Source of the DNA: Rhizobium sp. P32RR-XVIII | Lineage (GTDB): Bacteria > Pseudomonadota > Alphaproteobacteria > Rhizobiales > Rhizobiaceae | Assembly (NCBI RefSeq): GCF_012641395.1 | Contig: NZ_JABAIH010000015.1 | Span: 50,915-114,914 of the forward strand | Direction of reading: 5' to 3' | DNA: 64,000 nucleotides | In this document: positions 35,850 to 43,888 of the stretch, piece after piece | Position numbering within the stretch: position 1 is the first letter of the stretch | Layout: the number at the start of each line of letters is the position of its first letter | Position numbers and translations under genes: made by a program | Notes under the pieces: generated by a model | What the model saw: the letters and a program-made list of their open reading frames with translations, nothing else | Told to the model about the DNA's origin: nothing | Databases searched by the model: none

Positions 35850-36500
35850 TTGATGGGCGTCCGAGACGGCTTGCCGGCCCGGCTTGCCCCGGTTCGCAGA
35901 GGCCACCGTCTTGCAGAGATCGGACGGTCGGCGAACGACCATAGCGGCGCCGTTCGCACCGGCAGCCTGCGTGACCTGCGCGACCGGACAATCCTGATGA
36001 TCGCCTTCGGATCCGGGGGGCCGGCGCCGCATCGAGATCGCGTCTCTCCGGCGTGAACAGATCACGGCCGAGGAGCCGGGACGGCACGACGCTGCCTTCG
36101 ATCTCGATCTATCTCGGCCGCACTAAGGCCGGCGAGGGCAATCGCGACGAGGTCGTCTACCTGATCGGTGCCCGTGGATGCCTTGAACGGCTGGCTGCAG
36201 GCGGCGAAGATCGAGAAAGGCATCGTGTTTCGGGCAACCGACCAATGGAAACATCGTCTCGCGGCGGGTCATCGAGCCGCAGGCCATCAACGCAATCGTC
36301 AAACAAAGGGCAGCGATGGGAGATTGGATCCCATAGACTATTCGACCCACGGTCTACAGTCTGGCTACCTACCGAGGCTGCCATTCGAAGCTTTTCCTTG
36401 CTTGAGGCCATGGATCAATGGCGCTATCGGTCAGTGCAACGTCTCAAGCTATTATAACAATGTAGAGAGACGGAGCGGACGCGAGGCTGTGAGCCGTCGA
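35850..36500 (+). pseudogene. Tyrosine recombinase/phage integrase remnant
   Basis: Pieces of an integrase catalytic domain occur in three plus-strand frames: LRDLRDRTILMIAFGSGG, then ISIYLGRTKAGEGNRDEVVYLIG, DALNGWLQAAKIEKGIVFRA, and a late YSTHGLQSGYLP and EAMDQWRYRSVQ. The box II HGLR is HGLQ, and the final tyrosine region is displaced, with SYYNNVERRSGREAV in another frame. Several frameshifts make it clearly inactive. It marks past integration near the csp region. Confidence 0.6.
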
Positions 36501-36524
36501 CGAGCGAGTTGCGCAGCTCTCCGT

Positions 36525-36896
36525 CTAGGACAATCCAAACGCGTTTCGCGCTGTGATGCAAGCATGATCGCCGGGAACGCATGCGCGGCACACGTCGGGT
36601 CGAACTTCATAGACGAGGCAAGATGTCTGTGCGCCGACGCGGCCCAGCAGCGCTAAACAGCGCGAGCCGTCGCAGCGCATGCCTCGTTGATCTGCGGCGA
36701 CGAAATGCGCCGGAACCCTTTCGAGGGTTTCGTCGGTTTCCGTGGTAAACCTTGGCCAATCCGACGAATACGAGCAGCACGCGCCGCATGTCTGACAGTC
36801 GAGGTCGACTGATCCGAACTCGAGAGGCGCGACATCGCGAGGCCGGTCATCATGCCCGCTACGGGATGGCCGTGTTACTTGTGCTTCAGCAGCCAC
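36525..36896 (-). CDS. YkgJ-type zinc/iron-chelating Cys-cluster protein
   Basis: A 123-residue protein with the cluster DLDCQTCGACCSYSSDWPRF at about residues 31-50 (Cys-x2-Cys-x2-Cys-Cys) and later CDGSRCLALLGR and SCLVYEVRPDVCRAC, which is the YkgJ layout of eight conserved cysteines binding Zn or an Fe-S cluster. It starts with a GTG inside the upstream gene (22-base overlap), so it is translationally coupled. A later start is possible. Confidence 0.72.
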   Translation of the reverse strand: MAAEAQVTRPSRSGHDDRPRDVAPLEFGSVDLDCQTCGACCSYSSDWPRFTTETDETLERVPAHFVAADQRGMRCDGSRCLALLGRVGAQTSCLVYEVRPDVCRACVPGDHACITARNAFGLS

Positions 36897-37189
36897 ATCT
36901 TTCCCGCCATCGTTATCGCGTGCGCGGAATCCGCGGTGCTGACGTCGGGATTAAGGCCGCGCACCAACCCCTGCTCTCGGAGCTGCTCCAAAGTGGCGGC
37001 CGTTATGAACTTTACCTTGATCGGGCGCTCCTTGAAGCGGTCAGACCTTGCATAGGTGACGGTGGCATTGAGATGCGTCCATCTTTTTGCATCCTGAGGA
37101 TAAAGGTCGCCGTCCTTCGCAAGTTTCAACCCCCTTATTTGGGTTGGCGTCAACTCGGCCGTCGGTGCGGCTATGGTGGTGCTGTTCAT
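36875..37189 (-). CDS. Hypothetical protein, 104 aa
   Basis: MNSTTIAAPTAELTPTQIRG starts it and WTHLNATVTYARSDRFKERP IKVKF and AATLEQLREQGLVRGLNPDV follow. GAGGT is seven bases before the ATG. It overlaps the Cys-cluster gene by 22 bases. No family recognised; the LTPTQIRGLKLAKDGDLYP opening resembles short winged-helix-like proteins. Confidence 0.5.
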   Translation of the reverse strand: MNSTTIAAPTAELTPTQIRGLKLAKDGDLYPQDAKRWTHLNATVTYARSDRFKERPIKVKFITAATLEQLREQGLVRGLNPDVSTADSAHAITMAGKMWLLKHK

Positions 37190-37357
37190 CTCAGTACCTC
37201 TTATGGGAGACGCTCGCGGCCGATGTCCGCGACAAGGGCTATCCCGGTCTTTATGCGGTTTTCCAGATATGGAACCAACCTGGACCGGAACGCGTCTTCG
37301 TGGCGCAGGTAACGATCGCCCGCCTGATAGGACTCATCGGCCACAAAGTTCAGACGG

Positions 37358-37383
37358 AAAAGGCCAGACGTCAGCCTGGCCTT
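37358..37383 (-). terminator. Intrinsic terminator of the cold-shock gene
   Basis: Read on the minus strand, AAGGCCAG (37383-37376) and CTGGCCTTTTCC pair around GCTGACGT, directly downstream of csp. The conserved motif TGCCAGTACATCCGTGGTCA lies at 37401-37420 between csp and this hairpin. Confidence 0.75.
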
Positions 37384-37435
37384 CAATGCTTTACCCGCCA
37401 TGCCAGTACATCCGTGGTCATGGAAGGCTTGAAAT

Positions 37436-37645
37436 TTAAGCGGCCTGAAGCTGGCCTGCAGACATCTTGCCGGACTTGCGATCCTGCTCCAGCTGGAAGC
37501 CGAGCTTCTGGCCTTCAACGATCGAGCTCAAGCCGGCGCGCTCGACGGCGGAGATGTGAACGAAAACGTCGGCGCTGCCGTCGTCAGGCTGAATGAAGCC
37601 GAAGCCCTTGGTGGCATTGAACCATTTAACTGTGCCAGTGGTCAT
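37436..37645 (-). CDS. Cold-shock protein CspA-like
   Basis: A 69-residue CSD protein: GTVKWFNATKGFGFIQPDDG with RNP1 motif KGFGFI, then VFVHISAVERAGLSSIVEGQ with RNP2 VFVH, and a tail rich in Lys/Gln/Ala. AAAGGG stands before the ATG. About 100 untranslated bases lie upstream, as usual for temperature-controlled csp mRNA. It melts RNA secondary structure. Adjacent to a terminator and the repeated motif described above. Confidence 0.93.
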   Translation of the reverse strand: MTTGTVKWFNATKGFGFIQPDDGSADVFVHISAVERAGLSSIVEGQKLGFQLEQDRKSGKMSAGQLQAA

Positions 37646-37878
37646 AACGAACCCTTTCATAGCAAAGATTGATCTGCCCGCCGGGCGACGCACGGCGGTT
37701 GTTTCGACTTTTGAGAGGGAAAGATGATCAAGAGGCGCGAGGCGCTGCAAAAGCAAAGATCGGCAAACAAAGTATCGAGAGTGCTTAGTAGGCCACGGGC
37801 TCACTGGGGTCAACCTTACATTTTGCTGATATTAGGGGGGCTGCGACCCTGCGTAGTAGCTTGGGGCTCTTGGACCGA

Positions 37879-38967
37879 CTACTGGGGGTTCGTCAGAAAC
37901 CCTGCAGGAGCCTTCAGGGAGAGGCGGAGGCCCTCCGGCCGCAATTCCCGTATGATCTCGCCCTGCAGAGTGCGCGTGACCATTGCCTCTAGTCTGGTTC
38001 CGAAACCCGTCTGGTGACCTGGAGCAGCGGGCTGGTCAGGCCCGTTGATCTCCTTCCAGAGCAGATGGAACGTCTCAGCTTCCGAAACAGCCTGAATCTC
38101 CAGCCTGCCCCCCGGTACCGACAGCGCTCCGTACTTGGCAGCGTTGGTCGCGAGCTCGTGGAAAAGGAGAGCTAAGTTGGTGACGTGCTCTTTCGGAACC
38201 TCGATGTCTTCACCCGATAGCGTCCATCGGCTGCCATCTTCTTCCGCGAACGGCTTCAGGATGCTCGACAACAGTTGAAACAACGTCGCAGGCCTCTCGC
38301 GAAACGCATCATCACCGGTGAAGCTCGGCAGGGTCATCTCATGAGCACGCGACAGGGCCACCAGTCGGTCCTTCATGTCTGCTGCCAGCGCGGCGGCCGA
38401 ACTGGCATTGCGCGCCGCCAGCGTGATGATGCTACTCGTGATGGCGAACAGGTTTTTCACGCGGTGGTGCATTTCCCGCAGCAACAGATCCTGGTGCTCT
38501 GCGGCACGCCTTCGCTCCGAGATGTCGCGCGCGATCTTGGATGCACCGATGATTCTACCTTTGCGATCTCTGATCGGCGAAACTGTCAGAGAGACGTCGA
38601 TCAGTGTTCCGTCCTTCCGCCGGCGGATCGTCTCAAAATGTTGGATCCGCTCGCCGGCGCGAATCCGCGCCAGGATGCCGGGCTCTTCGTCGAGCCGATC
38701 CTCGGGGATGAGCATCGTTACAGGCTGACCGACGGCCTCGCCGACGTTATAGCCGAAGAGCCTTTCGGCCGCTTTGTTCCAGGTGGTGATGGTGCCGGTG
38801 AGGCTCTTGCTGATAATGGCATCTTCAGATGACTCGACGATGGCAGCGAGGAAAGCTGCCGCGTCATGGCCGGAACGTGCAGCTTTTACGGTTTCCTCGA
38901 GTTCGAGAAACCTGCCTTCGAAGTCTGGTAAATGCGGCTGGTCGTCGAGAGCTGGCATACGGTCCAT
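37879..38967 (-). CDS. PAS-domain sensor histidine kinase, HWE/HisKA_2 type
   Basis: A 362-residue cytosolic kinase without membrane segments. One PAS domain (about 40-150; SSEDAIISKSLTGTITTWNKAAERLFGY) with a PAC tail GRIIGASKIARDISERR, then the phosphoacceptor helix LLLREMHHRVKNLFAIT with His168. A HATPase part follows with LLFHELATNAAKYGAL (N box) and GFGTRLE near the end. It probably passes phosphate to the single-domain regulator at 40.6 kb. It is divergent from the KaiC-like gene. Confidence 0.85.
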   Translation of the reverse strand: MDRMPALDDQPHLPDFEGRFLELEETVKAARSGHDAAAFLAAIVESSEDAIISKSLTGTITTWNKAAERLFGYNVGEAVGQPVTMLIPEDRLDEEPGILARIRAGERIQHFETIRRRKDGTLIDVSLTVSPIRDRKGRIIGASKIARDISERRRAAEHQDLLLREMHHRVKNLFAITSSIITLAARNASSAAALAADMKDRLVALSRAHEMTLPSFTGDDAFRERPATLFQLLSSILKPFAEEDGSRWTLSGEDIEVPKEHVTNLALLFHELATNAAKYGALSVPGGRLEIQAVSEAETFHLLWKEINGPDQPAAPGHQTGFGTRLEAMVTRTLQGEIIRELRPEGLRLSLKAPAGFLTNPQ

Positions 38968-39113
38968 TCCCTCAGGGACTGCAATTTTGACGCAAGAGTA
39001 GCCTGAAGACCATAACCCCTATTCTCGATGAAGATACCCCTAAGACGATAAACGGTTGCAAATTCGCGTGACGATCCTACGGTGCGCTAACACAGCGAGA
39101 CGGGACGGCCCCT

Positions 39114-40556
39114 TTGACACAAACACTTCCACGACTGACGACGGGAATCGCAGGCCTGGACACGATCCTAAAAGGAGGATTGGTCGAGGGCGCTTCATAC
39201 ATCGTGCAGGGCCATCCAGGCGCAGGCAAGACGATCTTTGCCAATCAGGTCGCGTTCGCGAGCATTTCCAGCGGCAGATCGGTTCTCTATGTGACCCTTT
39301 TGGCAGAAACCCATGAGCGTCTTTTTCAGGCTCTCGGAACCCTCGATTTTTTTGACCGGGAGAAACTTGGCACGAAGGTGTCCTATGTCAGCGTCTTTCA
39401 GACGCTAAGGGACGAGGGCCTGTCGGCCGTAGTAAAGCTGATCCGGGAGGAGATCGCGCGACAGGGGGCAACCCTTTTGGTCTTTGACGGCCTGCTGAAC
39501 GCGCACGATCGTGCAGACACAGATATCGACGTCAAGACTTTCGTTGCCGAGGTGCAAAGTCAGGCGGCGTTCGTTGGCTGCTCCGTCCTTTTCTTGACCA
39601 GTACACGCGTTGCCGAAGATAGCCCTGAGCATACGATGGTGGATGGGGTCATAGACCTACATAATGAGCTGGTCGGGGTGCGCTCCGTAAGACGGCTGCA
39701 AGTCAGGAAATCCAGAGGGAGTGCCGCTCTAGGCGGTCACCATCAGTTCGAGATCACTTCAGCTGGGATCGTGGTCTATCCGCGGCTTGAAGCAGCGCTC
39801 GCAACATCAAGCGTTCCCGATCAGGCTGCGTCTGAGGTGCTGACTTCGGGAACTGAAGGCATGGACGCAATGGTGGGCGGCGGTCTGCAGGACGGTTCTG
39901 TTACGCTCGTTTTTGGTCCCTCCGGCTGCGGCAAGACTTCACTTGGTCTGAATTTCCTGGCCCGCGCCAGCGAGGAAGAGCCGGCGCTGCATTTCGGCTT
40001 CTACGAAACCCCTGAACGGCTGATGAGCAAGGCCCGCGCGCTTGGGCTGGATCTGGATCAGCCGGTGAAAGCGGGCACTTTGAAGGTCATCTGGAATCCG
40101 ATGACCGAAAACCTCCTCGACAAGCTCGGGCATCGGCTACTCGACGAGGTAAGGGCACAGCGCACCAAGCGTTTGGTGATCGACGGACTGGGTGGTTTCG
40201 AACGCGCCGCAATCTACCCGCCGCGCCTGGTGGAATTTTTTGCGGCGCTTACGAACGAACTACGGGCGCTCGGCGTTACGGCTATTGCGACCTGGGAATT
40301 GCGGGAGCTTTTTGGCCCGAGCGTCATGGCGCCGGGATCGGAAATCTCCAGCCTCCTGGATAATCTGGTGATGCTGCGCCATGTAGAGATCAGCTCTCGC
40401 TTCGTACGGACCATTTCGGTGCTGAAAGTGAGAGATAGAGCTTACGAACCGGTGATCCGCGAAATCGGCTTCGGGTCGAAAGGACTGTTGGTTGGACCGC
40501 CGCTGGAGCCTGTCTCCGGCGCGACGACGGGATTGGCAAAACCGGTCGGACTCTAG
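39114..40556 (+). CDS. KaiC-like double RecA-domain ATPase
   Basis: A 480-residue protein with two KaiC (RecA-type) domains. Walker A1 GHPGAGKT is at residues 33-40 and Walker A2 GPSGCGKT near 267-274, with LLVFDGLLN and LVIDGLGGFERA as Walker B regions. This is the arrangement of circadian KaiC and KaiC3-type signalling proteins. A TTG start after GGGACGGCCCC is used. It sits between a histidine kinase and a response regulator, and no kaiA or kaiB gene is visible. Timing or stress roles are open. Confidence 0.85.
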   Translation: MTQTLPRLTTGIAGLDTILKGGLVEGASYIVQGHPGAGKTIFANQVAFASISSGRSVLYVTLLAETHERLFQALGTLDFFDREKLGTKVSYVSVFQTLRDEGLSAVVKLIREEIARQGATLLVFDGLLNAHDRADTDIDVKTFVAEVQSQAAFVGCSVLFLTSTRVAEDSPEHTMVDGVIDLHNELVGVRSVRRLQVRKSRGSAALGGHHQFEITSAGIVVYPRLEAALATSSVPDQAASEVLTSGTEGMDAMVGGGLQDGSVTLVFGPSGCGKTSLGLNFLARASEEEPALHFGFYETPERLMSKARALGLDLDQPVKAGTLKVIWNPMTENLLDKLGHRLLDEVRAQRTKRLVIDGLGGFERAAIYPPRLVEFFAALTNELRALGVTAIATWELRELFGPSVMAPGSEISSLLDNLVMLRHVEISSRFVRTISVLKVRDRAYEPVIREIGFGSKGLLVGPPLEPVSGATTGLAKPVGL

Positions 40557-40582
40557 CATTTTGAAGAGGAAGCAGGAGCTGG

Positions 40583-40939
40583 ATGCCGCTGATCGTGATC
40601 GCCGAGGATGAATTCCTGATTGCCGACGTGCTCGTCATGATGCTGGAGGATGCCGGTTACGAAGTAGCGTCAGCTCCTCATGGAAGGGCAGCCCTTGCTC
40701 TGGTGCGTGAAAAGAACCCAGCGCTTGTGGTAACGGATTTTATGATGCCACTGATGACGGGGCTTGAGCTCGCAAAGACGATGAGGGAGGATAAAGACCT
40801 CGCCCACATCCCTATCGTTTTGGTCACCGGCGCGCAGGGCGGTATCGGCCGAGCTCATCCAAACATCTTCGATGCCGTACTGGACAAACCCTACAATGAA
40901 GAGAAGTTGATCGAGACCGTATCCCGCCTCCTTTCTTGA
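40583..40939 (+). CDS. Single-domain response regulator
   Basis: A 118-residue CheY-like receiver: acidic pair at EDE (residues 8-10), phosphoacceptor Asp52 in VVTDFMMPLMTG, Thr in VLVTGAQ and Lys in VLDKPYNE. No output domain. GCAGGAG lies upstream of the ATG, 26 bases after the KaiC-like gene. It is the natural partner of the kinase at 37.9 kb, with KaiC as the third element. Confidence 0.9.
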   Translation: MPLIVIAEDEFLIADVLVMMLEDAGYEVASAPHGRAALALVREKNPALVVTDFMMPLMTGLELAKTMREDKDLAHIPIVLVTGAQGGIGRAHPNIFDAVLDKPYNEEKLIETVSRLLS

Positions 40940-40967
40940 TGGCGGATCCAGATCCCTCGCCGGCTCC

Positions 40968-42206
40968 TTACCGCTCCAGCGCGCCGTTGACTGCTGCTGC
41001 AAGCGCGCGAATCTCATCGACGGTGTGATCGGCGGTCTGGCAAATCCGCAAGCCGGCTCGACCGGAGGCCACAGTTGGGAAGAAAATCGCCGAGACATAG
41101 CTTCCGGCATCGAGGACGAGCCTTGCCGCGCCGATTGCCGCCAGCTCATCGCCAATGACGACCGTCCGGATCGGCAGCAGCGATCCCGCCTGCGCCGTCG
41201 GCACCAGTTCATCGAAAAGCGCAATGTTTGCAGCAAGTCTCCGCTGCCGCAGCCCGAGCTCTTCCGTGCGGTGGAGCCTTTCTGAGGCCGCCGCCGCTCC
41301 GATTGCAGCAACATTGATCGAAGCTGAAAACGCATGGGCGAGCGCGAAACGGCGGAAGATCTCCTCCTGCTCACGTGTGCCGAGCATCAGCATGCCACCG
41401 GATGCGCCGAAGCCTTTACCGAGGGAGGCTGCGATGATCGTGCGGTCGCCGAGCCCATGCGGTATCTGCGAGCGGGCATAACCTGCGCCTTTCTCGCCGA
41501 AGATCGAGATGCCATGCGCATCATCGATGTAGAGGAACAGGCCGTAGCGCCGTTGCAGTTCGAGGAGCGCGCCCAGCGGAGCGCTCCCGCCCATGGAATA
41601 AACGCCATCGCAAATGAAGGCGACACAGGGATGCGCCTGGCAGATCTCCTCCAGCTCCGCAAGGTTGTTGTGCGATATGGTGCGCACATCGGCTTCCTCG
41701 GCGACGACCGGCTTGTGGTAGGCAAGCGTTGCGTGCGCCAGGCGGTCAAACACCATGACCGGTTTTATACCTTCCGTCAGCGCCCCGGAGGCAATCAGTG
41801 GCAAGGCGCTCATATTGGCGGCGAGCACGGTCGAATAGGTGATCACGCGCGCCTCAAAGAGGTCTGAGAGCGCCTCCTCCAGTTCGCCAAGGGCTGCAAA
41901 GTTCAATCTGGTTCGCGCGCAGGACCAGTGAAGCGCGCCATAATGCACGACAAGCGCCGCAGCACCGGTCGTAATCGCGGGATGATTGTCGAGGCCGAGA
42001 TAGGAACAGCGCACGAAATCGGTCACCTCCCGCGACTTCCCGTTGGGCACACCGATCTCGACCCGCCGTCCTTTCAGCGGCCTGACATAAAGTGCCATCA
42101 GACCATTCAGATGGGCGGCGGCGAAATGCGGCGCCGATGACTGGATGAGGCCTGCCGTGTTGCGATATCGCGAAGGCCGTTCGTCACGCTGCTTCTCATT
42201 CTGCAT
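40968..42206 (-). CDS. Alpha-oxoamine synthase (PLP-dependent acyltransferase)
   Basis: A 412-residue fold-type I enzyme like 5-aminolevulinate synthase, KBL, BioF, serine palmitoyltransferase and the autoinducer synthases CqsA/LqsA. Residues: NYLGL-type segment CSYLGLDNHPAI, VYSMGGSAPLG, the PLP contact YIDDAHGISIFG (Asp228/His231), and IAASLGKGFGASGG with Lys264. It would condense an amino acid with an acyl thioester. GGAGGAGGATCCC directly precedes the ATG. It is not a standard HemA or BioF by context: there are no biotin or haem genes around, and a degenerate OmpR-type regulator is its neighbour. Confidence 0.8.
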   Translation of the reverse strand: MQNEKQRDERPSRYRNTAGLIQSSAPHFAAAHLNGLMALYVRPLKGRRVEIGVPNGKSREVTDFVRCSYLGLDNHPAITTGAAALVVHYGALHWSCARTRLNFAALGELEEALSDLFEARVITYSTVLAANMSALPLIASGALTEGIKPVMVFDRLAHATLAYHKPVVAEEADVRTISHNNLAELEEICQAHPCVAFICDGVYSMGGSAPLGALLELQRRYGLFLYIDDAHGISIFGEKGAGYARSQIPHGLGDRTIIAASLGKGFGASGGMLMLGTREQEEIFRRFALAHAFSASINVAAIGAAAASERLHRTEELGLRQRRLAANIALFDELVPTAQAGSLLPIRTVVIGDELAAIGAARLVLDAGSYVSAIFFPTVASGRAGLRICQTADHTVDEIRALAAAVNGALER

Positions 42207-42327
42207 GGGATCCTCCTCCCGCACCAAACGGTTCAAGCGTAAGGAGGAGTGACCACTTCATACAACGAAGCCTCGACGAAGATTTCGATAAGATTGCGTG
42301 ACGGCCACGACGCGAATGTGACGAATG

Positions 42328-43047
42328 TCACGTCACCTTGACGGCGTAGCCCTCGCCGCGAACCGTCCGGATCATGTCGCGCCCAAGGGCCTTCCGCAGC
42401 GACCGGCGAAGACGCGCCACATGTACGTCGACGGTGCGCGGATCGACGAAGTTTCCGGCCGGCCAGACTGCCTCGATAAGATCGAGCCTTGTAAAAACCC
42501 GCCCCGGCGTTGTCATCAAGGCCGACAGGATGCGGAACTCAATGGGACTGAGGCCGACCGGGCTGCCATCTGCGAAAGCCTGCCGGGTATCGGGGTCGAG
42601 CCGAAGTCCGGGATGCTGCGGCGGTGCGGACAAGGGGTCCGCCCCACTCCCCTCCCCCAGCCGAGAATGAAGGTAGGACAGGAGTCCTGAGGGTTTCAGG
42701 GGTCGGATGAAGTTCTCATCGGCGCCCGATTTCAGCACGTCGATAAAGGGCACGCCGCCTGCCACCAGCGCAATGATGAGAACATTGCCGTCGAGGCTTT
42801 CCTGTCTGACGCGCAAGGATAGCTCGGAAAGAACAGTCGATCCCGGCTGGCAGTCGACGAGCACTGCGGCGACTTTCCCTTCGGCGATCAAAGCGATCGC
42901 GGTCTCGACGCCGTCGGCGAGAAGCGACGGATAACCGTCGGTGGCGAGCACGTGCGAGAGCATCAGGTAGTAGTCGGCATCTTCCGAGAGGATTGCAATG
43001 CCGGTCTGTATGAGACATCTCGTGGAAATCTTGGCTTGAAATGACAT
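42328..43047 (-). CDS. OmpR-type winged-helix regulator with degenerate receiver
   Basis: A 239-residue regulator with the same build as the one at 13.4 kb: a receiver-like N-terminus (IAILSEDADYYLMLSHVLAT, VAAVLVDCQPG, FIRPLKPSGLLSYL) followed by Trans_reg_C (GLSPIEFRILSALMTTPGRVFTRLDLIEAVW and RTVDVHVARLRRSLRK, ending RTVRGEGYAVKVT). The Lys of the switch region is replaced by Arg-Pro. It reads toward the oxoamine synthase 121 bases away. The ATG at 43047 is chosen after a leader with a GTTGTAACATAATA palindrome upstream. Confidence 0.77.
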   Translation of the reverse strand: MSFQAKISTRCLIQTGIAILSEDADYYLMLSHVLATDGYPSLLADGVETAIALIAEGKVAAVLVDCQPGSTVLSELSLRVRQESLDGNVLIIALVAGGVPFIDVLKSGADENFIRPLKPSGLLSYLHSRLGEGSGADPLSAPPQHPGLRLDPDTRQAFADGSPVGLSPIEFRILSALMTTPGRVFTRLDLIEAVWPAGNFVDPRTVDVHVARLRRSLRKALGRDMIRTVRGEGYAVKVT

Positions 43048-43315
43048 TTTGCTATCACAACAGTTCGCGTGCGCAGGCCGACGGAACAACTATGGCCAGC
43101 AATTCCTCCATATAGACGCATTAGAACACGTTATGCGCGATTTATGAAGGCTTGCGCCGCATTTTTTGTTGTAACATAATAAAAGTAGCCTGCATCGAAG
43201 GACGACGAGCCTGAGAGGCTGCCAGAGGACGGCACGTGATCGTGGCCCATTGGGTTTCAACGTCCAGGCATCCAATCATGATCAACTCGCGCTGGGCGGT
43301 GACAGGACATCGTCG

Positions 43316-43531
43316 ATGCAAAATCCGATTGATACGCTGGCCGGCCGGCTGGACGCTGCGGAGTCTGAAGGCATTTCTGTGGACGCGGCGGCTGGTGCTG
43401 CCCGCCTGGTCTATGGACATAACGCCAAAACCGCAGTCGCGTGGTGTGCTATCCATGCGCGCGGCAACGGGCGAAGCTCGGACTATTCGTTCTGGCTACG
43501 CGTCTTTCATCATCTCGGTCATGACGGCTGA
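43316..43531 (+). CDS. Small hypothetical protein, 71 aa
   Basis: MQNPIDTLAGRLDAAESEGI opens it, then VDAAAGAARLVYGHNAKTAV and AWCAIHARGNGRSSDYSFWL RVFHHLG. The pattern A-x-YGHNA-x-TA-x-AWC recurs in rhizobial small proteins. No strong ribosome site. Function unknown. Confidence 0.5.
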   Translation: MQNPIDTLAGRLDAAESEGISVDAAAGAARLVYGHNAKTAVAWCAIHARGNGRSSDYSFWLRVFHHLGHDG

Positions 43532-43888
43532 GCAGCCCTCCCCGACGTCGCGGCAGGGAGCATGTAAAAGAGGTACCGGCACCACTTACCGTGGGAGGCG
43601 AAAGCGAAGCCGCACTACCGCGAGACTATCGCTGACGACACGCGAGCCGCCGCTAAACCGATCACCGAATATTCAAACCCGGTTGGCATGACGCGCGCCT
43701 GGGGCCCACGCCGGGCGCGGCTTGGTCCGTCCCCTCCCCTCCCCCGCTTTTCGCATCAGCTAGCCCTTGAGCCCGCGCATCGCCTAGGTGTTAACACCAT
43801 GTCAACCTTAACGAAAAGCTGCAAACGGAACCAAACATCCGGTTTTGTTCGCTCAGGCAGGTTGCCCTTCGGAGGGACGAAATTCGGG
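43532..43888. other. Gap downstream of repC
   Basis: Non-coding stretch between the small protein and the repC stop. It includes a T/C-rich run (43731-43750) and an AT-richer segment 43790-43850. Neither a protein nor a clear parS palindrome is visible here. Confidence 0.4.

Noticed and set aside
40968..42206. HemA (5-aminolevulinate synthase) as name
   Set aside because: Fold agrees but sequence markers and context do not single out HemA; kept as alpha-oxoamine synthase.
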